DNA of 64,000 bases from Strigops habroptila (taxonomy: Eukaryota; Chordata; Aves; Psittaciformes; Psittacidae): contig NC_044279.2 in NCBI RefSeq assembly GCF_004027225.2, forward strand, positions 44,912,744 to 44,976,743, read 5' to 3'. Position numbers and translations under genes: made by a program. Of this stretch, positions 27,404 to 39,600 are shown piece by piece. The notes below the pieces were generated by a model that was not told where the DNA came from, did no database searches, and saw nothing but the letters and a program-made list of their open reading frames with translations. Numbering within the stretch: position 1 is the stretch's first letter; each line of letters begins with the position of its first letter.

Positions 27404-30400
27404 GAGTGAACAATTAATGAGAAAGGAATACAGAATGAAGTGGAAAAACTCATTATGCCACTGTAAACTTCATTCTGAGCCTACATTTTGAACACCCCAG
27501 GTAGCCCATCTGAAAAAGGATGTGGGGGAGGAGAAAGGGTAGGGAAGGAAGAGTAAATGATGGCAAGATAATGTTAATATACATAATGGGTTAATATGTG
27601 AGGAGAAATTAGACAGAAAGATAAGACACTTGAGCCTGAAGAAAAGTGAATATCTGATTATTATGAGGTCTACAATAATCTATATCATGGAGAAAATAAA
27701 TAGGAAACAGTATAAGTACACAGTGTAAGTACAAGGGCCTGCTGAAAGAAATAATCAGACAGCAAAGTTAAAATAAACACACACAAAAAGATTGTACTTG
27801 TAAGTAAATGACACAATTGCCCTCTGACTGCAAATGTCAGGGAGAACAAAAGTGGCCAACAGAGGTCACAAAAATCCCTGGGTTCTTCAGTTTTTATCAC
27901 CTCAGTCCAGGTGTTTCTCAAACCTCTTTTTCTTTTCCTTTGCTTCCTCTACATCTCACTTACTACTGGCATAGCCTAAAGTACAGTAAACCTCACAGGT
28001 TACTTTTGACTTGCAGATTTGGTCCAGATGTAGCATCACCTCAACTGTTGTGACCTCTGCAGAGGAGTTTCATGTAAAGATTTTCCTGCACTTTTATACA
28101 GCACTAAACAAAACAGGCAGCTTGTCCTCCTGTAAGTAGAATTTTATTCAGTAATGCAAATACAGAACTATTTGCAAACATTTTTGTATTCTACAAGCCC
28201 CAAGTACTCCTAAGCATAGGCAAAGAGCAGTTCCCCAGATATGAAGTCAATTTCTTTGTCTGCACATGACTTGACATCAGGTGCAGGGCATTTTTCATCC
28301 AGCCCCAAATCTCTTTCTCTCCTTGCTTTCATTAGGTACTGAGACAATATCCTGTGACTGAATTTACCATTTTCTCAATTTCCAACACTCTCCTCCCTTG
28401 TGTTCCCACTCTTTCCATAATGTTGTAAATGTTTGTCAGTTAGGTACTTGAACAGTCTGCAATAAAGAGGTTGAAGCAAATTAAGTGAACATTGAGGTTT
28501 ATGAAAGAACATCCTTCTGTTACAGGGTCTATAAAATATAATGGTCCAAATAAGCTTTCAGCTTTCAAAATCCTTGAATTGCTGATTATCTGATGCTGGA
28601 GATAAAAAGACTACCTCACATTGACTCTCTGCTTGTGTCTTTTCTCCAGCTCTCTAGCAGACCTTTTTTCTTCACTCTGCAATTTTGATTAAAATATTTT
28701 AAGAGACATGAACTAAATTCTTAGCTACTACAGATTTGCACAGTAATCATGGAAATGGCACAGGGTTAAATGATCTGTTATCATCCTTTACTTAAAAAAA
28801 AAAATCCTCTTATGAAACATTTCATGACAGTTGCAGCATGCTGCAATAGTGGTTGTATTCTTTGGTGTGCCTGACTTAGTAACAGCTCTGACTATTGTGC
28901 AATCTAAGTCAGAGAGAGCAGTTTAGACAAACTGGTGTATCCCAAAGTACTATATCTGGATCACCAATACTTGGTGTAGAGGATTTATCGCAAAACCTAA
29001 AACTGATCTGAGCACACCCCTAGGACCCCTAGTTCAAACTGCATCCATTGTGAAAGGCACGTTGGAAACACACCAGGTACACCAAAGAAACTTCTATTAC
29101 TGGAAGGGTTTAGAAGTTGAAAAGATACAAAAAAAAATACTTCCTCATTTAAAAATATGACAAAAATACTCTCCTGATACAAATATAATATAGGGTTCTA
29201 AATATCTTTAATAAAATAGTCTCTATATAGCATTTTTTTCTTTCAAAAGGCATATGCTAAATTTGCATAATATATTATCACCTACTCCCATGCTCTGAAA
29301 AAAGTTTCTTCTTATTATGCTGCCTACATCCAAGGATGAGCAATGACAGTCCTTGCAGCACTAAATAAGAAAAGATGAGCATAAGATTTGTAGATAAGCA
29401 ATTGACAGTATTATCTTCAATGATTTGAAGACTTTTAAACACAGAGAAAGCAAAGAGATACAGGAAGAATCTATGGAAATGTTCTCAGACCAGTCCCACT
29501 GCCTTTAACCCTCCATTAATGATGATATGGTCTGCACTCCACTGTGTGATTAAAAAAAGAATTATTAATTATGCCTTTTGGTCTGCAATGATAATGTCCC
29601 ATTTATTTAATATTTCACAGATTTCTGAAGTTTATGTTTAATTAGGACTCTCCCAAGATTTTGGTTCACACAGTAGGAAAAGAAATGGTTTCAAACCACA
29701 AACTGGAAAATTACATTTTTCCTCCTCTTCCTACTCAAATTTTAATCATGTAAGCTTTAAGAAGGAGATGGACCATGTATCCACCAGGCAGGCTCCGAGG
29801 TAATGAATATTCATGCCATTTGTATAGAGTTTACCTTTTTTTTGAATGCTGTATTTAAGATTGCTTCTTAACAGAGTGATGCATTCTCACTGGAATTAAA
29901 GATAAACTGTTGACATGCTCATGGCCAGGTTTGATTCCTCAAATACACACATATAAAGAAGTAATATTTTATTTTTCTTGTGGCTGTATTTCAGAAGTCT
30001 CTTGTTCAACTGAGCTGGATCAATTGGTTCATTCTTTAACTTTGGTTCATTATTTTATATTTCAAAAGAAGAACTAATTTTTTAAGTAATTTAAGTAGAT
30101 TTTACAGTATTTAGGAGAACTGACCGTTGCAACTGAAAATGATTTTCAGAAAGAAGCAAGCCTCTGAGAGTGCTCCTGTCTGCTGAATGAGAACATCTTT
30201 TAGAGACAAACATATGAAAGAAATGCCCCCTGGAGGTGTACACTACTGCAGTCATTACAGAGGGAGTTCTTATAGTCTTTAATGCTAGTCCCTGAGATCC
30301 TGTCAGTACCTGCACCCATTAAGCCTATCACTTTTCAACTTTACACCAAAATCCTAGATATTGTTTTCCTGATGTATGCTTCCAGCATGCCTGTTCTTGT

Positions 30401-32639
30401 CTTCCTGCACAGAGATCTTCTCCAGATGTCTGCTTACATGTGGGCCAGACACACATTAAGATACAAGCCCTCTCCCCTTGCTAAATTCCAGACATGCATG
30501 GAAAGTACTCAAACCCTACGTAAATTATAGAATAACTCCATCCCTGCAGCCTATTTTCATGAAGGACAGAAGCAAATGTTTACACCCCTCCACCCCCACC
30601 TCATCTCATCCAGGGGAACATGGAAGCTATCACAGATAATTCCATAGTGGCAGAAAACTGCTGTTTCATAATCTTATACTGGCACACTGCCAGCTCATGA
30701 ATTACTTTTAAAGGAAATTAGGGCATCATGGAGAATGAGAAATCTAATACACAACATATGAAAATTCTGGGTTGAAGCAGCTTCTAAATCTTTCTTTCAC
30801 TCAATTTCTTATTTAAAAAAAACCAAAAAACCAGAAGGGTAGGAATCTGCATATGATGTAATACCTGGAGACAATTAAATTCACATTTCTGTGTGCTTTT
30901 TTGAAGCTTTTGCCTTGCAGCCAGTGGGAGTTTTTTCTGATCAAGGCCTTCTTACACAAATGAACAACTGCAAATGTGTTAGGAAAGACCAATCCCTGGG
31001 ACATCACAAGTGTTTTGTCTCCCTTAGATGAAAAAACCCAATTCAAAACTCTTGAGACTGTTCAGTAATTCATGTCCAAAAGAATTTCTTACTTTCAACC
31101 TAGCTGGAAAGCAGATTTATTGCACAGAACATTAACTTAAGAATAAACCTGGTGTTAACTTCAGACTAAAGCAATTCAAATAGGACTATCTTAAGACACA
31201 GAAATGAAAGGAAAAAAAAAGTAAAACTGCATTGAGCTTACTCTCAAGATGGGGCAGAATACTTTTTATTGTATTTTCTAGTGTCTTTGTCTATTTTAAA
31301 TATAATAATACAATCGAAACTATCTGAGTCCTTCAGAAATCAAAGACACATTTGCTCTATCACAGATTTGGCATTAGTTCCAATAAAGAACATAGGTGTC
31401 TAATGAAAGGTTTAGGAGGATTTTACATGCCTGAATGTTTCTGGCGAGATGCCAGTGATGGCATTCCAGACCAGGTAGTATCAAGATGATTTTCAAAGGG
31501 CAGAAAGCCATGTAGGATCCATTCTTGCATCTGACAGACCAAAAAGAAGCAGCAGGATGAGACAGTTTACATAGCGTATATATATATGTCAAAAGATGCA
31601 CATCTTCCCCTGAAGCTGTTATCTTGTATTGAACTGGGGTATAGTTCCTCACAAAGGAGGAGGCTTGCCTCGTTGTAAGCAAATTGCTCCTGTGAAACTA
31701 TTTTGTGCCTCTTGTCAAGTATTTTTTTCCCCAACTATTTTATTAATTATTATTTCAGCAAGAAAATTGCTCAAGGCCTGGGCATTTAAACTCTAGAAGA
31801 TAAAAGGAATGTACGCCACTGGTTTCTTCTCCATCCTAGGCTGCTACTATCCTAATTCCTGAAGCAATATAAAGGAAATATAGTTATCTAATAAAAAGGT
31901 ATAGAGGCTTTTGATTTAGCATTGCCTCACTTCAAATCCACAAAGTTGTTCAGATAACTAACTCCTGCTGATTTTGATATGCATGGATACTTTTACTATG
32001 TAAGCCTATCTATATCCCTTGTGCTGGAAGATGTAGCATTAGGGGGAAGACAATCAGTCCCTGACTGTGGCTATGACTGACTGTGCAGGCCTGTGCGATG
32101 GCTTGAAGGCCTTACTTAAAAAAGATCTAGTTGGTTGGGTGCACAAATCTGTGACAGGGACTGATATACAGTCAGCTGCATAACTACAAATGGTATGATC
32201 TGGCAAGAAACTGCGTCCATTGAATTATATATGCAAAAGCACAGGTTCAGCACTACAAATACAAATGACATCTAGCAGCATTTTGTAGTGGCGAGGGGGA
32301 GCTGAAATGGTTGTTACACGTGGCAGAGAAGTGTCCTATCTCTCCTTCATAGTGAAAATTACTGTTAGAAACACATCTTGAATTTGATCCTGGTACAAGG
32401 TCAGTAGACTATATTAGGATGGTGCTGGTGTCTGCACACTGTAAGCATTTCAGAACACAACTGCAAGACCTATTCCACAAAAAGAAAATGTACAGGATCA
32501 CTGATCAAAGGCTGATGAAGTCAGCAATCTGAACTACCTTTTATAAACAAATGTGTAAAAAATAGCCAACTCCTTATCTCTAATGCTTATGTTTCTGAGA
32601 AACTTTGTGGAGTTGGTTAGTGTTGTCCTGTGTTCCCTG

Positions 32640-32853
32640 CTAAGTGTACTTGGCACTGGTGAGGCTACATCTTGAATTCAGTTTTGGGCCCCTTACTACA
32701 AGAAAATCACTGAGGTGCTGTGGTGTGTCCAAAGAGCAACAAGCTGGTGAAGGGACTCGAGCACAAGTCTTATGAGGAGCAGTTGAGGGAACTGGTGTTG
32801 TTCAGCCTGGAGAAAAGGAGGTTCAAAGGAGGACCTTATCACTCTCTACAACT
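32640..32853 (+). mobile_element. Older CR1 LINE, 5' part (interrupted by a younger CR1)
   Basis: The sequence from GGCACTGGTGAGGCTACATC through GTTTTGGGCCCCTTACTACAAG to CTCTACAACT is the 3' part of a CR1 ORF2 region as known from birds. It stops at CTCTACAACT, and its continuation (ACTACCTGAAAGGAGG) resumes only at 33,964. The left boundary is approximate. Confidence 0.85.
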
Positions 32854-32854
32854 T

Positions 32855-33052
32855 GTCTCTAAATTGGAGAGACATCAATTTGATAGATGGACCACTCGGT
32901 GGATAAAAAACTGGCTTGATGGCCGCACGCAAAGAGCTGTGGTAAATGGCTTGATGTCCAGTTGGAAACCTGTAACGAGTGGTGTCCCTCAGGGATCGGT
33001 GTTGGGACCGGTCCTGTTCAACATCTTTGTCGGCGACATGACAGGGGATTGA
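32855..33052 (+). pseudogene. CR1 reverse transcriptase fragment (palm region), broken
   Basis: The frame carries [16 protein letters not shown] and [18 protein letters not shown], the conserved [10 protein letters not shown] block of non-LTR reverse transcriptases. It ends at a TGA soon after, because about two bases are missing relative to the family. Further on, in another frame, the FADD-type catalytic motif reads FAND, so a catalytic aspartate is also lost. The open frame starts upstream at 32,720 in the older CR1, making a chimeric frame that is not a real protein. Confidence 0.85.
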
Positions 33053-33143
33053 GTGCGCCCTCAGCAAGTTTGCCAACGACACCAAGCTGTGTGGTTCGGT
33101 TCATACGCTGGAGGGAAGGGATGCCATCCAGAGGGACCTTGAC

Positions 33144-33872
33144 ATGCTTGTGAGGTGGGCCGATGCCAACCTTACGAAGTTTGACCAAGCCAAGTGTAAG
33201 GTCCTACACCTGGGTCGGGGCAATTCCAGGCACTGCTACAGGTTGGGTGGAGAAGAGATTCAGAGCAGCCCTGCAGAAAAGGACTTGGGGGTGTTGGTTG
33301 TTGAGAAGCTTAACATGAGCCGGCTTCAGTGTGCGCTTGCAGCCCAGAAAGCCAACCATATCCTGGGCTGCATCAAGAGAAGCGTGACCAGCAGGTTAAA
33401 GGAGGTGATCCTGCCCCTCCACTCTGCTCTTGTGAGACCTCACTTGGAGTACTGCGTACAGTTCTGGTGTCCTCAACATAAAAAGGACATGGAGCTGTTG
33501 GAGCGAGTCCAGAGGGCCACAAGGATGATAAGAGGGCTGGAGCACCTCCCGTATGAAGACAGGCTGAGAGAGTTGGGGCTGTTCAGCCTGGAGAAGAGAA
33601 GGCTGCATGGAGACCTCATAGCAGCCTTCCAGTGTCTGAAGGGGGTCTACAGGGATGCTGGGGAGGGACTCTTCCTTAGGGACTGTAGTGGTAGGACAAG
33701 GGGTAATGGGTTCAAACTTAAACAAGGGAAGTTTAGACTAGGTATAAGGAAGAAGTTCTTTACAGTGAGGGTGGTGAAGCACTGGAATGGGTTGCCCAGG
33801 GAGGTTGTGGATGCTCCATCCCTGGCGGTGTTCAAGGCCAGGTTGGACAGAGCCTTGAACCACGTGGTTTAG
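33144..33872 (+). pseudogene. CR1 ORF2 C-terminal domain, remnant with open frame
   Basis: A 242-codon open frame encodes the part of CR1 ORF2 after the catalytic region. Visible family blocks are [48 protein letters not shown] and the end [14 protein letters not shown]. It is intact to its natural stop, but the element has no 5' half and a frameshift before this point, so no functional enzyme can result. This is transposon residue, not a host gene. Confidence 0.88.
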
Positions 33873-33963
33873 GGCAAGGTGTTCCTGCCCATGGCAGGGG
33901 GGTTGGAACTAGATGATCTTAAGGTCCTTTCCAACCCTTACGATTCTATGATTCTATGATTCT

Positions 33964-34290
33964 AACTACCTGAAAGGAGGATGGAGCGAGGTGGGGGCTG
34001 GTCTCTTCTCCCACATAACAAGTGATAGGAAGAGAAGAAATGGCCTCAAGTTGCACCAGGGAAAGTTTAGATTGAGATATTGGGAAAAATGTCTTCACTG
34101 AAAGGGTTTTCAAGCACTTGAACAAGCTGCCCAGGGAAGCGGTCGAGCCACCATCCCTGGAGGTATTAAAAAGATGTGTATATGTGGCTCTTAGGGACAA
34201 GTGGTGGACTTCACAGTGCTAGGTTTATGGTTGGACACAATGATCTTGAAGTTCTTTTCCAACCTAAACAATTATATGATTCTGATTCTA
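33964..34290 (+). mobile_element. Older CR1 LINE, 3' part
   Basis: Resumes with AACTACCTGAAAGGAGG and runs through GGCCTCAAGTTGCACCAGGG, CTGCCCAGGGAAGC and CCATCCCTGGAGGTATT to TTTTCCAACCTAAACAATTA and a decayed TATGATTCTGATTCT tail. Together with 32,640-32,853 it is one element split by the younger CR1. Confidence 0.88.
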
Positions 34291-36363
34291 GTAAGTGCTG
34301 AATATCTGAAAACGCTTAAAGAAAGTTAATTGAATGCATCTGCCACTTGAACTGAGGCATGAGTCTGCGATGCGCATCCCTCTTCTGTGGCTTTAGACTG
34401 TGGAGAATAGGAACTACACATACTCGCTTTTCCTCTGTAAGCCTGCCATAGATAACATGCCACATCTGCTAAGTTTTTTAATTCCTGCACACCTTCTAAT
34501 ACCCCTTAGCTCTTTAGGGATGCTATCTAACAATACTCTTTCTGCATTAAGATCTCAGCTGGTCGTTCGCACAGCAAAGGAACCTTGTCTGTGTAAACCT
34601 TTTCCCTTAAGGGATATTCATTGAACTAGGGGCAGAGAGGTTCACTTCCAATGCTTTGTCTTGCTCATGAAGATATGGCCTTAAAGAGAGAGACCATTGC
34701 AGCTACATCTAGGCAAAGCTATCCTTTACTTGTTAGCCCTAATATTTGTCAGCCCTAACAGTGACTATCAAGCTGTCTCGACGGTTACCAGTGAACAGAG
34801 TTGGAGCATTTTGTACATCAAGGAGAAACTGGGGACAATGAAGAACAAAGGAGGAAGAAACTGAAGTTTCTTTTGCCTTAAATATTTATTCTTGATTTTT
34901 AAAAGTTTCAGTTTTACCCAAATCAACAATGTGAAATGTTACAAGGCACCACTAGGTAAATGTAATGCTTTTCAAACCTACTTGTGGTCTTTGACTGATA
35001 GTATTTTCAGTTGATGCCCAAAGTATTCCACAGGTATCTTACTAAAATCAAGAGCTGCAATCCGGGTGTCACTGTTTAAATCAACAATTCATGTTCCTCA
35101 ATGTGGGTACAAGAAATTTACAGTTACAGACAAGCTTAAGTTTTAGCATTTGAGTCATGCTACTCATTTTCTTAAAATTAGGCATGTATGGAGGTGTTTG
35201 CAGGATTGAGGCTACATCATTGAGTGATTAGAAAACAGTCCCCTCTGGGTCTCAATTAAACATGACTCCAGTCGCACAAATCAGTGCACCAGGGGGGCGG
35301 TCTGAAGCTGAGATCATGTCTACAGCACAAGGTATGACTGACACCACTGTGTTAATCTGGGGTGTGAGTGCTCTGTGCTCACTGAATCCCCTAGTTTACC
35401 TGCAGTTATAACATCACAATTGTTCTCTTGCCAGTCTAACATATTTCTGTTGGGAGGAAGAGCGGAGAGAGAGAGAGAGAGGGGAATGAGTAAACCAAGG
35501 CTTATTGCCATTATGATAGGAATGGTGAGCACAGATGTAGAACTACTGTCATGACACCTGTCCAGGAGATGCATTGCTCTGCATGGTTTTGATAAGGGAT
35601 TAGAGGCAGAGATGCAGCTCTTCAGCGTTCCCTGTGATCAGCCTTACCAGTAAACACAAGGCTGGCATAGGCTGCCACAGATGACAGACAGGTTTTTTTT
35701 CCCAGTGCAGTGTATATTTATAAGCTATATTCTAGTTCAGACATGGCTATAGTTAATTAATGTTTGTAAAGCACTGAAATTGAAAGGCGTAATGCAAATG
35801 CAAAATATTCTTCAGATGCAAAGCCTTATTTTATTTTTCAAAAAGGGTGCTTTCTTTGTTAGTTATGTTTTTGCTTATGTTGTAAATGATTGGTTGCCTG
35901 TGTTTGCTGTTGTAACATGAATTTTTATTACCACTTTGTCTGTCTCTATTGGGATGTCTGCACTTCAATCTCCAAGGAATTTCTTAAATGCTATGCATGC
36001 AAATTTCAGCTCACAGATGTGCAAATTACACAGATGCTTTCCATCTAAAGGTAAAAAGGCTGGAAGTTGCAAAAGGGGTGTGTCTATGGAATGTGCATTC
36101 TGGCACAGTACTGAAACCACAGCTCTTTGAATTCATATTTTGCTTCTGAGGATTACTCCTAAAAAAACCCGATCAGATTAATAATGATTTTTAAATGGTC
36201 TACTCATAAATGGTCAAACTAAGCATCTTGTATATAAAGAATAATTTTAAAACCAGTGCTTCTGCACTGCTTAATGAAATTTTCTACAGAAGGAAAAATA
36301 ACTAACAAATCAAATAAGGGAAACACTTCTATGATACAACGCAGTGATTCTTAGTCTTTTCTT
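34291..36363. other. Intergenic, no gene seen
   Basis: AT-rich sequence without recognisable exons. It contains a (GA)n run at 35,464-35,481. TGTTTGTAAAGCACTGAAAT near 35,761 weakly resembles the 3' end of MIR-type SINEs. Confidence 0.6.
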
Positions 36364-36645
36364 ATAGGACAAGGGCTAATGGGTTCAAACTTAAACAGGG
36401 GAGATTTAGGTTGGATATAAGGAAGAAATCCTTTACTGTTAGAGTGGTGAGGCACTAGAGTGGGCTGCCCAGGGAGGCTGCGAATGCTCCATCCCTGGCA
36501 GTGTTCAAGGCCAGGTTATACAGAGCCTTCAGCAACCTGGTCTAGTGGGAGGTGTCCCTGCCAGTGGTGAGGGGGTTGGAACTAGATAATTTTAAGGTCT
36601 TTTCCAACCCTAACCTTTTGGTTATTCTATGATTCTGTGATTCTT
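36364..36645 (+). mobile_element. CR1 LINE 3' end
   Basis: Matches the last 280 bp of the younger CR1 at 33,690-33,963: GGACAAGGGCTAATGGGTTC, ATATAAGGAAGAAATCC, CTGCCCAGGGAGGCTGCG, GTTGGAACTAGATAATTTTA, and the tail ATTCTATGATTCTGTGATTCT. GTGATTCTTA occurs just before the element (36,344-36,353) and across its end (36,638-36,647); this may partly reflect a target duplication or simply the tail motif. Confidence 0.92.
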
Positions 36646-39600
36646 AAATCTACTGATTCCAGAGTACAGCTGTGGAAGACTGTCCATGACTCTTGAATCT
36701 CCCTTTTATTAAATAAAAAAATAAAATTAGAGGTTACTGGTTGTTAGGAAACCTCTTAAAGACTCCTGGTAAAGAACCCATATCTGGGCAAGACGAAGGT
36801 CTCAGCATAATCTCACTGATTTACAGTAATAAGAACATGCTGCCCCTCTGCTGTGCACAGAAGAAATATTCCTTAGTATTTTTAACTCAAAATTTTCCCA
36901 TGGCTGTGTGATTCTGAACAACTAGTAAAAGTGAAATTTTCCCTTGGATACAAGGAAACTGCACGATTATTGAAGAAATCTGTGAAGGCAGCAAAAATGA
37001 CAAAACAAAATGATTTCAACACTTTCACAATGTGGAGTCCAGTTCCTACTTACGTGATGTAATTAAACCAGTGTAATATAACAGTGCATACTGCATGTCT
37101 TCAGTTACTATTTTCCGGGTAAAACTAAAGAATAATTACAGACAAAAACTGAATATCATGGGAAAAAGACAGTCACCACTCTGAATTCAGATCAATTTCA
37201 TTTTTGCTCTTTCAGGAACTGTGGATAATCATTGTTACCTGATCAGTCCAATAGTAACACTATCAAAACAATAATTTTGCATCTTCTAACTATTTCATTT
37301 GTTTAACATGGAATTTCAAAGCATGAGCACTCTGTTGAACAGTAGATTATATGAATATGCAAACTTCAACAAAGTTATATCAGGTTTTTCACCCATGTCC
37401 ATTGTATATATTATATCTTGAAACTTAAATTAAAATATTCATAGCTCACTGGAGAGAAATGAAAAATTGATTAACTTGGGTATTTGGGGAAAATACATAA
37501 TTAGAAAAATAGGAATGATGCAGTCTGGCCTGAGAATGCATTGCTGAGAGATGAAGGTAAGGAGGAGTTGCCCAAAGCATAACTCCCATGACACACTGTG
37601 GTGGCGCTTCTAACTGCAATGTTTGCTTGCTCAGATAGGAGGATTCTAGTAATAGCAAAAAAAAAGGGAAATGGATATTAAGAGTAGGAGGGAAGATTGT
37701 TCCCTTATGGCTGTTTTAATCCAAAATTGCTTTTCCTAAACAGTTTCCCAACAGTTTTTTATATATATATGATGAAAAGGTTCACATTTTTAGCGGTTTT
37801 AACTGCAGATGCATACATGTTGTGTTTGCCTTATAATAATGGAAATATAGAATCTATTTTTTCAAGAGAAGGGTTAGAGAATCCATAAGTCCTGAAAGGG
37901 CTGTGCTTCAATGGAGAAAAAACAAACAAACAAACAACAACAACAAAAAAAAAAACCCCACAAAACAAAACCAAACAACAAAACAGAGTTCAAAAGAAGA
38001 AAAGATACTTCAGATCATTCTGATGAGATGTTACTTTAAAATTTTCTGTGCTTTGAGAATCATAATCCCCTGGGGTACTGAGATGTTGTTGCTGTTTGAA
38101 ATATTAATGCATAAAGAAATAAAGATCTGCCATGCATGTAGGCCTCATGTATAGGCTACACAGAATGTCACTTTCACAGTTTCAAACTCTGGAACTTTAA
38201 AATATAAATAAATAGCTCATTAAATGTCTAAGAAGTTTCTGTTGATTTGCAGCTGCTTACAAAATGTGGCATAGATTTGCTGCATATTAAGAAATATTTC
38301 TGATTCAGATTATAATGTGTTTGGGTTTTTACTACAGCAGTAAGTTCTTATTCACCTGACTCCTAAAGGTTTCCTTAAAGTGCACAACCTCACAAATCTA
38401 AAAAATAGAGTCACAGAACAGCTAAAGGAGCTTGGGCTTGAAGTAGAGGGGGTGCTTAATGTTTTACTTACTTAGGAATGATCCAGAATGATAAACATCA
38501 TCTCCTTTTTTGAGTTTGATTCTTTTTTTCTGATATTCTCTGCAGCACAGGCGATCTCCAGGACCTTCAGAAGTTGAATACACCATCAATTTTTAAGCAT
38601 CATTGTCATGGCCAAACAGAATAAAAATCCCTAGACATATTTTAAGCTTAAAGAAAGAGATGCTGAAAACTTACAATGCCTCAGAAATTCAAGCTGCAGC
38701 ATCTGACTGTGCTTTATGCTTTAAATGTGCTTTAAATAGCCTTCCCTGTCTGACCTGCTGTTTTGCTTAAGCTTTTTGTCCCTTGACCTGATATGGCAGA
38801 AATTGATTTGAGTCACCAGTTTTCTGCCCAGTTTATTAATTTAAACTGCTGATAGCCAAACTGTTGTAGGTGCAAAGCATCTTGATCACCACAACCAAAT
38901 TTGAATTTGAGATTGTGAGTGAGCATCCTGAGCCAGTTCGCTGCGTGAAATTTTGTCTTGCTGACCACCTCTAGATCCTCTTCCAGTTTCCATACTTCTA
39001 TGACTACTGCAATGTTTGCCAAAAAAAACCCAAACAAAAATACACACAAAATCTAAGACATTAATATATCTAATGACAGGATTGAACAGCTTGATTGCCT
39101 TCCATTCATGCTCAATGTGGTTATTTCTGTTTCCAAGGCATAAGACTGCTAAATGGAACACTGACTGTTCTTTATTATAGTCTCCAGTACTTTCTATTGC
39201 TGGATCATTAGCAGAATGATTTTCTCCTTCTTTTTGGTGATTATGGCTTTTGTGTTTGGTGTCATCCATATATTACAATGGTAGTTTTATGTTTCAGTGG
39301 CAAATTAAATAGAGGTTCCTGTATCTGTTCTTTCATGAATCTGCCATTTGCCTGATTGTTTCATCATCTTCAGATGCCTCACAGTTGTGCATGGAGCTGA
39401 TTTATAGGCCTGGACAGGCTGTTTAAATCACATGTTGAGGGCAGGTAAAGACAAACTGAGTTTCCCAAGCTGACTGACAGTAATGAATAGTTATAAAGGT
39501 TTTGTTTAGTTAAGGAATATTTAAAAAGAGAGAGACAGATGTGGAAAGAGCGGGGTGGAGTGGAGGGTGGGTTTCTTAAAAAGCTTCTCTTCTCATCCCA

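Larger units (their letters stand above)
23670..32639. other. Intergenic region, RASSF9 side
   Basis: Apart from duplicate unit B and low-complexity tracts, I see no coding exon, RNA gene or recognisable transposon here. Composition is AT-rich and open frames are short. Distal enhancers of either neighbour could lie here, but nothing in the bare sequence identifies them. Confidence 0.6.
32854..33963 (+). mobile_element. Younger, 5'-truncated CR1 LINE inserted into the older CR1
   Basis: About 1.11 kb covering the last part of the CR1 reverse transcriptase ORF plus the short 3' UTR, ending in three ATTCTATG-type units. AACT occurs on both sides (32,850-32,853 and 33,964-33,967), consistent with a 4-bp target-site duplication. 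It has fewer differences from my remembered CR1 consensus than the host element, so it is the later insertion. CR1 moves by target-primed reverse transcription and is usually 5' truncated, as here. It is non-autonomous: 5' truncated and frameshifted. Confidence 0.9.

Noticed and set aside
35755..35800. TGTTTGTAAAGCACTG resembling the MIR 3' end
   Set aside because: Too short and without adjacent core sequence to call an element.
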